The notes under the pieces: generated by a model
The model's input: the letters and a program-made list of their open reading frames with translations, nothing else
The model's database searches: none
What the model was told of the DNA's origin: nothing
Translations under genes and position numbers: made by a program
Shown here: positions 9,201-19,400 of the stretch, one piece after another
How positions within the stretch are numbered: position 1 is the stretch's first letter
How the letters are laid out: each line of letters opens with the position of its first letter
DNA from: Nonomuraea thailandensis
Lineage (GTDB): Bacteria; Actinomycetota; Actinomycetes; Streptosporangiales; Streptosporangiaceae
Length of the DNA stretch: 64,000 bases
Direction: 5' to 3'
NCBI RefSeq assembly: GCF_024172165.1
Contig: NZ_JAMZEB010000002.1
Coordinates: forward strand, 12,297,501 to 12,361,500

Positions 9201-11182
9201 GCTTCCCTTGGCTGGGCCTGGCCGAAGACATCACAGAGGATCAGGGATTTTTTCACTGGGAATTGCAGTTCGCACATGTCTTCACCGCGGGTGGTTTCGA
9301 CCTTCAAGTCGGCAATCCGCCCTGGGTCAGGCCTGAATGGGTGGAAGCCTCGGTTCTTGCCGAATTGGATCCATGGTTCATACTAGCTGAAAAGCCGTCG
9401 GCGGCAGAGTTGAATAGCCGCAAGCGGGATATCTTGGCGGAAATACGCTGTCGCTCATATCTGCTAGGCGAGTTGGCAGCCAACACGGGCATGGTCTCCT
9501 TTCTGGGTTCACGTGCGGCATATGATTTGCTTGCAGGAACTCGTTTGAACCTATACCGCGCGTTCATGATCCGAGCCTGGCGGAACTTGTCTGGTCAGGG
9601 AATTGCAGGGCTATTGCACCCTGACAGTCACTTCGTAGGGTCTCAGGAAGGCCGTCTTCGAGGAGCTGCATATCGACATCTTCGAATTCATGCACATTTT
9701 CATAACCGGCGGCTATTGTTTGCGGATATTGACTGGAACGTCGAGTACGCCGTTCAGATCTATGGAACAGAAAGGGATATTTATTTCACGCATGTAAGCT
9801 GGCTCTATGATATCGCGCCCCTGGTGGGATCCTTCGGCCATGACGGTTCGGGAGAATCGCCTGGTATCAAGCACAACGGCTATTGGGATCTACGCCCTCA
9901 CCGTGATCGACTCGTCCATGTCGACGAAGCGGTACTCTCTATGTGGCAATTCCTTACCGGTGAGACAGATGTGCCCGTTGAGCAAACCAAACTTCTCTAC
10001 CCAGTAACAGTTGCCGAGCAGGCAGCGATCACTGCTCTATCAAAAGTCGATCGGCGACTTGGCGCGGCCTTCCCTCGAATTAGTGCCGGCTACAATGAGA
10101 CGAACGCTAAGAAAGATGGTCTTATCGTCTGGCGGGCTGCGCGTCCCGACAATTGGTCAGAAGTAATTCTGCGTGGTCCGCAATTTAGCGTTGCCACGCC
10201 ATTCGCCAAGCAGCCTCCGCTTATGGGGCGAAACGATCCTGTGGTTAACGTGGCCACTCTCGCAGACGATGCAGTTCCCTCAACTGACTACCAGCGGGCC
10301 TGCGACCTGGAGACTTATCTTGCTGCTCAGGATCGATGGGCCACTCGCGACGGTGAAAACCGTAGATACACCGAGTTCTATCGGCTGGCTTGGCGCGAGA
10401 TGATCCCGAACAGCACCGAGAGAAGTCTATTTCCTGTACTAATCCCACCCGGTCCTGCTCACATCCATCTCGTGCGAAGTATGGCGCTGGCTTCGAATCG
10501 GGAGACTGTGCTGGTGGCCGGGTTTTGGACTGGGCTTCCGCTGGACTATCTCCTGCGGGTTACCGGGCGTGGCCACCTAGATATCTCGGGGGCACGCACC
10601 ATGCCTGCCCCCGACCCTGGCCACCATATGGCGGAAGCGCTCCTACTGCGAACAATGCGCCTTAACTGTCTGACCACGGCCTACGCGGATCTCTGGGCCG
10701 AGCTTTATAACGACGACTGGACTCGTGAGTCGTGGGTCGTCGACTGGCCCGGCATGTCGCCACTTGGCGAGATCAATCCCATCTGGGAGACGGTTACTCC
10801 GCTACGCAGTGAGTACCAGCGTCGTGCTGGCCTAGTGGAGTTGGACGTCTTGGTCTCCGTCATGCTCGGCATGGGCGTCGATGAACTCATCGCCGCCTAC
10901 CGGGCTCGGTTCGCGCACCTGGTGACCTACGAGAGCGCGATGTGGTTTGACGCGAAGGGTCGAAGGCTGGCCGAGAACTTCAACGCCTATGGCCACGGCC
11001 AAACCAAGGCAGACTTTGAGACGCTCATGGCGCACCTCGACCCCGAGATCAACGGCCCGGCCCCCGATGGCTACGCGGCACCCTTCTACAAGGCCGACCG
11101 TGAAGCCGAATACCGCCAAGCCCATGCGGTTTTCGCCGAACGCCTGAAGCAGGCCCAGGCCGTACAGGAAGGCAGCCAGTGA
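6227..11182 (+). CDS. Large Eco57I/DrmMI-like DNA adenine methyltransferase
   Basis: A 1651-residue protein that should transfer a methyl group from S-adenosylmethionine to N6 of adenine, marking host DNA. Motif I reads EPALGSGAF at residues 579-587 and the catalytic motif is NPPW at 1030-1033; about 440 residues separate them, a very long insertion. The N-terminal 500 residues resemble the helical and nuclease-like front of PglX/Eco57I proteins, but I see no clear PD-ExK motif. ATG 6227 overlaps the helicase stop; the frame is open further upstream only by chance. From about 9230 to 10480 the base composition drops sharply (line 9661-9720 has 26 G/C of 60, against 44 of 60 at 6421-6480). This covers the catalytic and probable target-recognition part. 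Confidence 0.85.
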   Translation: MRLDSLVNRGDYFSAHYLAEVLPKDLKKKDGLLARWTAEEKDGRTTPRKGLRALGKPYFTDRPFFADMDVRLREDELPEDLPQWRKQLGELHIHVLKALGYQAQPREITVERAGKDYPVQVAYADDHLIAIECGWAAEVDAGLDGQLLHPVQLDGREQIKDATKLASWLLASENPPRYVLILAGGVVILADRATWGEGRYLAVSLDVALGRNDPAELEVIAALFGADSLLPPAEGGSEPLADLLASSRNHAVGVSKELRDGLKESVELIANEVLARIRAAGVQPGGIMEPSALARELGRESLRYLYRILFLLYAEARPELGILPTDDEDYTRGYSLARLGDLVVRDLTGEEARNGFHLYESLDLLFRMVNEGHRPRTGDEVSEEDGLRFEPLKSGLFESPSTGLIRRDLPLDEDDPRTIDTRLRNEILYKVLRKLMLTRGRRKERGGFISYAQLGINQLGAVYEGLMSYTGFIATEELYEVAKGGDPKDGSWMIPASKVDDYPSEVFVIRTDDDGNKTDEYVRYPAGSFVYRLAGRDRETSASYYTPESLTRVTVQLALQHRVTEDTTARDILSWKICEPALGSGAFLNEAINQVADLYLKRRQQELGLSIDPESYEEELQRVKAYVALHNSYGVDLNDTAIELAEVSVWLNVMHPGLQAPWFGLHLRRGNSLIGAGRRVYEAAQLTKGEWLKTAPADLPFSAGAVPSGQIHHFLLPAEGWAAVADAKEAKNLAPEQAKQLKAWQKKIRAKVSDKKSAGRRLSQLQRLQALSGRAEYLWDLVVQRLTISEREISRKIDVWGADWITQPSQAIPKEKVYEDLTAPGTPYWRLKKVMDAWCALWFWPLDKAGLLDGTGPIYGPTTSAELEQVVLAESAVRAEPEESLGFGQVYVTDSLFETGDEQLDLADAKTMVGGGPKRTAKPRSQPDPVRKVIPLSDLNDWLDFAEAVLGRADIPEDSLVASFASLADLETYEDQLPAWMGMDSAFKLSERFPWLGLAEDITEDQGFFHWELQFAHVFTAGGFDLQVGNPPWVRPEWVEASVLAELDPWFILAEKPSAAELNSRKRDILAEIRCRSYLLGELAANTGMVSFLGSRAAYDLLAGTRLNLYRAFMIRAWRNLSGQGIAGLLHPDSHFVGSQEGRLRGAAYRHLRIHAHFHNRRLLFADIDWNVEYAVQIYGTERDIYFTHVSWLYDIAPLVGSFGHDGSGESPGIKHNGYWDLRPHRDRLVHVDEAVLSMWQFLTGETDVPVEQTKLLYPVTVAEQAAITALSKVDRRLGAAFPRISAGYNETNAKKDGLIVWRAARPDNWSEVILRGPQFSVATPFAKQPPLMGRNDPVVNVATLADDAVPSTDYQRACDLETYLAAQDRWATRDGENRRYTEFYRLAWREMIPNSTERSLFPVLIPPGPAHIHLVRSMALASNRETVLVAGFWTGLPLDYLLRVTGRGHLDISGARTMPAPDPGHHMAEALLLRTMRLNCLTTAYADLWAELYNDDWTRESWVVDWPGMSPLGEINPIWETVTPLRSEYQRRAGLVELDVLVSVMLGMGVDELIAAYRARFAHLVTYESAMWFDAKGRRLAENFNAYGHGQTKADFETLMAHLDPEINGPAPDGYAAPFYKADREAEYRQAHAVFAERLKQAQAVQEGSQ

Positions 11183-11225
11183 GCGGGGAGCCGATCTGCG
11201 GAATTCGTCGCTGCGAGGCGGCACA

Positions 11226-12413
11226 ATGTCTGGCATGACTTCGGATCTTTTCCATGAGCTGGGCGACCAGGAGAGCACCGTCCTTGAGTTCAAGGAGTCC
11301 GCTGGCGACGGCAAGAAGATTGGACAGGCGATCTGCGCGCTTGCCAACGACCTCTGCGGTCGCGGCAGTGGCGATCTGCTCATCGGAGTGGACAAACACG
11401 GGCGGCCACTGTCGGACGTGAAGACCGCCGACAGCGATCTGTTGAAAGTGACCGAGCATCGAGACAGCGGAAAAATCCTCCCCAGGCCGTCGATGACGGT
11501 AGAAAAGGCCGTTTTCAAGGGGAAGGTGATTATCCGGGTGCGGGTGGAGTCATCCACCACGCCACCGGTCCGTTACGACGGCGTCGTGTGGGTTCGTCCA
11601 GGCCCGACCACGCGCAAGGCCAACCGCGAGGACGAGCGCATCCTGTCAGAGCGCCGACGCGCCGGCGACGGCCCCTTCGATGGCCGGTCGGCCACAGGAA
11701 GCACGCTGAACGACGTCGACCTAAGACTTTTCCGCTCAACCTACCTTCCCTCGGAGGTTGCCTCCGAGGTGATCGAGGAGAACGGCAGACCGGAACTTCT
11801 CCAGCTCAACAGCCTTCGCATGGCCGACGCGACAGGCACGCCCACCGTGCTTGGCCTGCTGGTGCTGGGATACGACCCCAGTGCCTTCATCCCGGGAGCC
11901 TACGTACAGTTCGTCCGGTACGACGGTGACGGCATGGACGCTGCCATCTTGGACGAGCAGGAGATCCGCCTCAACGCGGTCGGTCTCGCCGAACGGCTGG
12001 AATCCCTGCTGAAGGGGCATCTTCACACCCGGGTGGTGGAGGAGACCGGCTTCCGGGAGAAGTCTCAACCCGACTATCCGATCGGCGCCTTGCGCGAGGT
12101 CTGCATGAACGCGGTGATGCACCGCAACTACGAGAGCTCCAACGCGCCGATCCGCATCCTGTGGTTCGCTGACCGGATCGAGGTCTCCAATCCGGGTGGA
12201 CCCTATGGGCAGGTGCGTGAGGACAACTTCGACCGGGTCAACGACTACCGCAACCCGTCCCTGGCGGCGGCGATGAAGTCACTCGGCTACGTCAACCGTT
12301 TCGGGCGGGGCATCACTCGAATCCAGGCGGAACTGGCCGGTAACACGAATCCGCCCGCGGTATTCCAGGTGGATGCCTCCTCGTGGTCCGTGACGTTGAG
12401 GAAAGCCGGATGA
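11226..12413 (+). CDS. AlbA_2/Schlafen-domain protein with HATPase_c_4 end
   Basis: Protein of 395 residues. Residues 12-120 look like an AlbA_2 (Schlafen-like) nucleic-acid domain: VLEFKESAGDG, then a Gly-rich segment GSGDLLIGVDKHG. The C-terminal half contains the HATPase_c_4 signature, ALREVCMNAVMHRNY near residue 287 followed by DRIEVSNPGGPYG. Such proteins are often annotated as ATP-dependent transcriptional regulators or DNA-binding proteins and recur in defence islands. ATG 11226 and ATG 11235 are both possible starts. It begins 43 bp after the methylase and its stop overlaps the ParA start (ATGA), placing it inside the array. What it binds here is unknown. Confidence 0.8.
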   Translation: MSGMTSDLFHELGDQESTVLEFKESAGDGKKIGQAICALANDLCGRGSGDLLIGVDKHGRPLSDVKTADSDLLKVTEHRDSGKILPRPSMTVEKAVFKGKVIIRVRVESSTTPPVRYDGVVWVRPGPTTRKANREDERILSERRRAGDGPFDGRSATGSTLNDVDLRLFRSTYLPSEVASEVIEENGRPELLQLNSLRMADATGTPTVLGLLVLGYDPSAFIPGAYVQFVRYDGDGMDAAILDEQEIRLNAVGLAERLESLLKGHLHTRVVEETGFREKSQPDYPIGALREVCMNAVMHRNYESSNAPIRILWFADRIEVSNPGGPYGQVREDNFDRVNDYRNPSLAAAMKSLGYVNRFGRGITRIQAELAGNTNPPAVFQVDASSWSVTLRKAG

Positions 12414-13471
12414 TCTCACTAGCGCTCTTTAACAACAAGGGCGGAGTGGGCAAGACCACGCTCACCTACCACCTGGCCCACATGCTCCAGCGTCTCGGTC
12501 GTCGGGTCCTCGCCGTGGATCTCGATCCTCAGGCGAACCTGACCTCGATGTTCCTTGATGAGGAGTATCTGGCGGCGCTATGGGCCGAGCCGGAGTTCCC
12601 CGCGTGGGGCGACAGCGGCGAATCGGATCTCATCAAACGGATCCGCGCCGCGATGGCAAAGGTCGAGATGAACGATGCCGGGACCGTCGCGGCCTCGGTG
12701 CAGCCGATCATGGAGGGTCTGGGAGATGTCACCTTCCACGCGCCGATCGACATCGCTGACGGATTGTGGCTGGTCCCTGGAGATCTGGGCCTGAGTGCGT
12801 TCGAGGATCGGCTCTCGGCTGCGTGGCCCTCGTGCTTCATAGGGGACCCGGCTGCCATCCGGACCACAACCGCCTTTCACCGGATCATCAGGGACGCCGC
12901 ACAGCGAGTGGATGCCGACCTCGTCCTCATCGATGTCGGACCGAATCTCGGCGCCATCAACCGCGCCGCCCTGCTCGCCGCCGACACCGTACTGATGCCC
13001 CTGGCCGCGGATCTTTTCTCACTTCGAGGGCTGCGGAACCTGGGGCCGGCATTGCGAACATGGCGTAGCACCTGGCAGAACACGGTGCTTCCGAGAGTTC
13101 CGCCGGAGATTTCGGCACCCTCGGGGGCCATGCGTCCCATCGGATACGTGATCATGCAGCCAACCATGCGCCTGGATCGCCCGGTGAAGGCCTACCGGCG
13201 ATGGCTGGAGCGCATCCCGCACGTTTTCGCCGACTCGGTTCTGACCAGCGCTCCTCAACAAGCAGGCGAATCCTACGAGGTCGCGACCATGCGCAACTAC
13301 CAGAGCCTGATGCCGCTTTCGCACGATGCCCGTAAACCGATGTTCGATCTGAGGGCCGCTGACGGCGCGCTGGGCAGTACCCAGGCCTATGTGGCCAAGT
13401 GCCGGGCCGAGTTTCAGCAGCTGGCCGAAAGCCTGCTCAGCCGTCTGGATATGCCGGGAGAGCACGAATGA
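12410..13471 (+). CDS. ParA/MinD-like ATPase
   Basis: Deviant Walker A ATPase of 353 residues. It starts MISLALFNNKGGVGKTT with the signature lysine at K10 and the P-loop lysine at K15; the switch region VDLDPQANLTS (residues 36-46) is complete. The Walker B region LVLIDVGPNLG is also present. ParA-type ATPases dimerise on DNA and position cargo, and stand-alone ParA-like proteins occur in some phage-defence operons. GAGGAAA upstream and the ATGA overlap with the preceding stop decide the start. No parB or centromere-like repeats are visible nearby, so plasmid partition is unlikely and a role inside the array is the better reading. Confidence 0.85.
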   Translation: MISLALFNNKGGVGKTTLTYHLAHMLQRLGRRVLAVDLDPQANLTSMFLDEEYLAALWAEPEFPAWGDSGESDLIKRIRAAMAKVEMNDAGTVAASVQPIMEGLGDVTFHAPIDIADGLWLVPGDLGLSAFEDRLSAAWPSCFIGDPAAIRTTTAFHRIIRDAAQRVDADLVLIDVGPNLGAINRAALLAADTVLMPLAADLFSLRGLRNLGPALRTWRSTWQNTVLPRVPPEISAPSGAMRPIGYVIMQPTMRLDRPVKAYRRWLERIPHVFADSVLTSAPQQAGESYEVATMRNYQSLMPLSHDARKPMFDLRAADGALGSTQAYVAKCRAEFQQLAESLLSRLDMPGEHE

Positions 13472-16400
13472 AGCCAACGCTGGCCGCCGAGGAGCTGCGG
13501 GAGAGCCTGACCCAGTACCTCACCACCACGTTCGCTCTGTCGGATCCAAGGACGCAGGAAGCTCTGAAGCTTTTCCTGAAGCACCCGGAACAGGGCATTT
13601 TCCGCGGCCCGTACCTGCGGATCAGGACGCCGTTCCGGGCGGCGGAGGACGGGTGGCAGGAGCGGGTGGAGTGGGTGCCGAGTGGGTTCACACCCTACCG
13701 GCACCAGGCGAGGGCGTTCGAGCGGCTGAGCACGCTCGGCAAGCAGGCCGAGCCGACGCTGATCACCACGGGCACGGGCTCGGGCAAGACGGAGTCGTTC
13801 CTGGTGCCGGTGTTGGATCACTGTCGGAGGCAGAGGGCGCAGGGCAGGCATGGGGTGAAGGCCGTGCTGCTCTACCCGATGAACGCTCTCGCGACCGATC
13901 AGGCGCAACGAATCAACGACTATCTCCAGCAGACCGGGATGGAAGAGGTCACCGCCGCGCTCTACATCGGTGACACGCCCGAGGTCGGCTATCCGAAGGT
14001 GATGACCCAGCGGTCGGAGATCCGGCGTAACCCGCCGGACGTCCTGATCACCAACTACAAGATGCTCGACCTGCTCCTCCAGCGGGCCGACGACCTCCCG
14101 CTCTGGAAGGACGCCGAACTGGCCTACGTGGTAGTGGACGAGTTCCACACCTACGACGGCGCGCAGGGCACCGACGTCGCGATGCTTCTCCGGCGGCTCG
14201 CCGCCGCGACAGGGCACTCGCAGCCCGGCAGGCCGCTCGGCGACATCTGCCCGGTCGCCACCTCGGCGACCCTGGGCGAGGGCGGGGATGGCAAGGTCAT
14301 CCGTGAGGTGGCCGAACAGGTCTTCGGCACGGCGTTCCCCGAGGCTGCCGTGGTGGCCGAGGATCGGCTGTCCGCCGAGGAGTTCATGGGCGACATCGAC
14401 TTCGCCCTGCCGCTCCCCGGACCCGAGGATCTGATCGCCTGCGGTGATCCACTGATTCATCAGGGAGCGATGGATCAGCTCGCCGCTGCTGTCACCGGCA
14501 AGAACACGATCAGTGACGTCGAACTCGGTAATATCCTCAAGCAGCACATCCTCACCCATGCCGTGCTCGACCTCCTCGGCGACGGGAAGCCGAAGACTCT
14601 TGAGGAGATGCTGGAGCGCCTGCCCAAGAAGGGTGCCTACAGCTGGGGCGCCTCCATCCAGGCCAACCCCGGCCAGGCGGCCAGAGCGCTGGCGAGGTTC
14701 GTCGCCCTGCTTTCGCAAGCGCGGATTCCCAGCGAGGTGCTGGGACGCCCGAACAGGCCGTTCCTCATGATCGAGACGCACATGTGGGTGCGGGCGGTGT
14801 CGCGGCTGCTGCGCCTGGTCCACCACACCCCGGCGTTCGCATGGATCGGCGAAGAGCCGGTCACCGACGCCGACTCGACGTTAAGCGTGATGGGCAAGAG
14901 CCGGCTTCCGGCCATTTACTGCCGCCACTGCGGACGCTCCGGCTGGGCGGCGTTCTCCCCGGAGAAGGATCCGGCCGAGCTGATCACCAGCCCTGAGAAG
15001 ATCTACCGCTCCGCGATCGGCCCGGAGAAGAAACGGGTTCGGGCACTGATCCACGCGACCAAGGGCGAGGCCGAGGCGAACGCCAAGGGCCTGCAAATCC
15101 TCGACGGCGACCGGGTCCGTCCCTACGACCCCGATCGAGACGAGTACGGTAAGGGCGACATCGTCTTTGTGCTGGCGAACCTGAGCACCAAGCAGGACGG
15201 CAACCACGCGGCCAAACAGGATCGCTGCCCGGCCTGCGACATGGAGCAGGGCATCCGCTTCCTCGGCGCCGGCCTGGCGTCACTCGCTTCGGTGGCGGTC
15301 ACGCAACTGTTCGCGGGCCACCAGCTGGAGGCCGAGCAGCGCAAGACGCTGCTGTTCAACGACTCGGTGCAGGACGCGGCCCACCGCGCCGGGTTCGTCG
15401 CCAACCGATCGTTCGCCTTCTCGCTGCGCAGGCTGATCAACTCCCGCCTGGACACCGAGGCGCCTATCCTGCTCAACGACCTGATCGGCGACCTGGCGGC
15501 CGCGGCCAGCGAGTCCGGTGTACTGCCCGCCGTGGTTCCCCCCGATCTGCACGACCGGCCGGAGATCGACGCGATCCTGGCCGAGACGACCAGCGGCACC
15601 CCACAGGCATGGGACCTGATCGGGCAACGGCTGGCCTTCCAGACGATCCTGGAGTTCGGGCTACGCAGCAGGCAGGGCCGTACCCTCGACCTGACCCGCA
15701 CCGCGGTCGGTGAGGTGGTGCTCGAAGACCCGCAGAAGATCGCTGAGCTGGCGCGAGACGTGCACGTCGGGCTGTCCGGGATGATCGAGCGGCAGGACGA
15801 CGAACGCTATCTCGCGTTCATCCGCGGATTCCTGGACCGGCTGCGCTATCGAGGTGCGATCAAGCACACCTGGCTGGATGAGTGGATCAGAATCGCCGGA
15901 ACCAACCGCTACCGGGCGATCTGGGGGCAGCGTCCCGACGGCATGCCGGCGTTCCCGCGCGGGCTGAGCGCCCCGACGTTCCTGCTCGACCGGTTCAAGA
16001 ATAAGAATTCCGAGTTCGACCGCATCGACGCGGACCAGGGCTGGCCTCAGGACTGGGCGACCCGGTGCCTCGAGCTGGGCAAGGGCCAGGCCGGGGAGTA
16101 CCTGGCGCGACTGCTGCCGGTCCTCGCTTCGGAAGGGGCTGTCGCCAAGAGGGTCGTCGATGGCTCGACCGGCGTGTACGGCCTGCAGCCCGGGCACATC
16201 ATGGTGTACGCGCTGCAGGACGGGCAGGTCAATGACGCTGGCCTGGGCTGTGATCAGTGCGCCTGGCAGCAGACCATCCGGCCCGAGCTGGTCGCGGAGT
16301 GGTACGGCCAGCCGTGCCCGCGTTACCGCTGTGGCGGCAAGCTGACCGATCGGGGCACCAGGAAGTACCGCGACGACTACTACCGGCGCCTCTACATGGG

Positions 16401-19400
16401 ATACGAGCCGTTCCGCGTGGTCACGGCCGAGCACACCGGCGCGCTCACCCGCCGCCAACGTGAGCAGGTCGAGGAGCGCTTCAGAGCAGGAACCCGCTAC
16501 AACGATCCGAACGTCCTGTCCTGTACGCCCACGCTGGAGCTGGGCATCGACATCGGCGACCTGTCGACGGTGATCCTCGCCTCCATGCCGCCCGGACCGG
16601 CCAATTACGTGCAGCGAGTCGGGCGGGCGGGACGCCGGACTGGTAACGCCTTGATGGTCACGATGGTCGGACGTTCCCCTCGGGACCTGTACTTCCTGAA
16701 CGAGCCGACGGAGATGATCGTCGGAGAGATCGTGCCGCCCGGCAGTTATCTGTCGGCGGTGGAGATCCTGCGCAGGCAGTATTTCGCGCACCTGGTCGAC
16801 CTCAGCGCCCGTGGGCAGATTCCCGGGGTGCTGGCGTTGCCGCGCCGGGCCTCCGCGCTGTTCGGGGAGAATGGCTGGCTGGCTTCGTTCGTCCCGGTAG
16901 CGCTCGGGTCGCGAGCCGTTGAGGGCTTCCTTGACCTATTCGGGGACGACGTGACGTTTGAGGCTGCCTCGGATCTTCGCGCGTTCGCCGAGTCCGGCCT
17001 GGAGCAGGTTGTACGGAATGCCGCTGACGAGTGGGACCAGAGACTGGCCGATCTCCGGCAGCGACTGACCGCCATGAAAGAGGCGATCGAAGCGCTGGTC
17101 GAGGCGGATCAGCTGCAACGAGCGGCCAAACGCTCCCTGAACGCAGAGCGACGGGAGGTGATCAGGATTATCGGAGAGATCGGCAGAAAGGACGCCCACA
17201 ACACGCTCGTCGAGCTTGGACTGCTGCCGAATTACTCTCTGATCGACTCCGCCACCACGCTGGAGGCGACCATCACCTGGGAGGAGACGATTGCGGGTGA
17301 CAAGCAGTATCACTCCGAAATTCGCGAGTACCAGCGGTCGGCGCGGCTCGCGCTGACCGAACTGGCGCCCGGCAACTCCTTCTACATGCGCGGTTACGAG
17401 CATAAGGTGAGCGGGCTGGACATTGGCACGCCGTCACGGTCGACCTTGGAGGACTGGCGGGTCTGCGGAAGCTGTGGCTACGTGCGGACCAGCCAGGCGA
17501 TCGAGGACACCTCGGCTTGCCCACGTTGCACCAGCGCCGGTCTGGGGGAGATCGAGTCGCTCTACAAGGTGTTGCGGCCGACCAGGGTCTACGCGCACGA
17601 CCGCAGGGACGACGCCCAGATTGGGGACGACAGCGACGACCGGCAGCAGCGTTACTACGAGCGAGCCGTCGCGGTCGACATCGACACCGCCGACATCGAG
17701 CAGGGCTCGTGGCGGCATCACAAGGTCGTCTTCGGGGTGGACTTCACCCGCAAGGCCGCCATCCGCCGGTTCAACCTGGGCACGATGCGAAACGACCGGC
17801 AGGACTACAAGAAGTTCGCCGGCGAAGACGCCCGGCTCAACCCGTTCCACGTCTGCCCGGCCTGCGGCGGAACCACCGTGGACGGCCCTCCCGTCGCCGA
17901 GTCGGACGGCCTGCTGGCGGCTTCGTGGGCGGACAAGAGCCGTCGCCACCACCGTCCGTGGTGCACCTTCCGGCGGGCGGCCCAGGACACCGATCACGTC
18001 AAGGTGATCCTCGCGCACGAACTGCACACCGAGGCGCTGCGCATCTTGCTCCCGATCGCCACGCTGATGGCCACGGAACGGACCGTCACCTTCGCCGCCG
18101 CTTTGATGGCCGGCGTGGCCGCAAAGTACGGCGGAGATCCGGACCACCTGTCGATCGTCACGGCCACGATGCCCGACCACGACACCGGACGCCGCCGACG
18201 CTTTCTTGTACTGCATGACACCCTGCCCGGTGGCACCGGCTACCTGCACAGGCTCGCCGCGCCCGAGGGCTTCCGCGAGGTGCTGACCGAAGCACACAAG
18301 ATCGTTTCCGAGTGCCAGTGCAAGCAGGACAGCACCAAGCGCGCCTGCCACCGCTGCCTGCTTTCGCACGTGCCGGGCAGCGACTATGACAAGGTCAGCA
18401 GGGCGGACGCCGAGGAGATGCTGTCCGAGCTGCTGGACGACTGGCAGGTCACCGACGTCGTCGACACCAGCGAGATCTCGCTGTGGGACCAGGTCGAGAG
18501 CGAACTCGAAGCGCGGTTCCTCGGCGGGCTCGAATCGTGGGCGCGCAGGTTCGACACCCCCGAAACCCTCGCCCGAGGAGAAGTGGTCAACGGGCGCAAG
18601 ACCGCCGACCTGCGGATCCAAGCACCCGACGGCAAGATCCGGCACTGGCGGATGACCTTGCAGAACACCATCCGTGGCACCCGGCCGGACGTGGTATTCC
18701 GACTGGTCGACTCAGAACCACAGGAGGTCTCGGTCTACCTCGACGGCTATGCCTACCACGCGACCGCCGAGATCAACCGGCTTGCGGATGACGCGGAGAA
18801 GCGCTCCCGGCTGCGAGCGCATCGCGGGCTGGTCTTCCAGCTCACCTGGGACAACCTGGAGGCATGGGAGGAGATCGGGTTCGCGCCCAGTTCCTCGCGT
18901 GAAGCGTCACACGCGCCGTACCTCGGTAACGCCCAGGCGAGCGCCCGCGGTTACTACCAGAAGCTCACCGGTCGCGATCCGGATGACCTGGTACGCACGA
19001 TGTGGTCCAACCCGATCGAGATGCTGTTGGCCTACCTCGGCTCTCCGGATGCGGAGCTGTGGCTGCGCAGGGCCGAGGCGGTGGTCGCCGGCGCACTGAC
19101 GGTGTCGACGGACAAGAGCGTCTGTGACACCGGGGGAGTGGCCGAGCGGGTCAACGCCTCGTTGCGGGGGCTTCCGCTTCCGGCCGCGGCGCCCGGCAAG
19201 ATCGCGGTCTGCCGCGGCGAATCGCTGACGATCGTCCTCGACCAGCGGGTCTTCAGCGCCTTCACTGTGATCGACGATCGGTACGAGACGATCATCGCCG
19301 GCGAGGGATCCCACAAGCGCCGCTGGGCCGACTGGCTCTACTGGGGCAACCTGCTGCAGTTCCTGGACGCCGGGGAGGGTGACAGCGCGCAACTCGCCCG

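Noticed and set aside
12410..13471. Plasmid partition locus
   Set aside because: The ParA-like gene has no parB partner or centromere repeats and is locked inside the array by overlapping codons.
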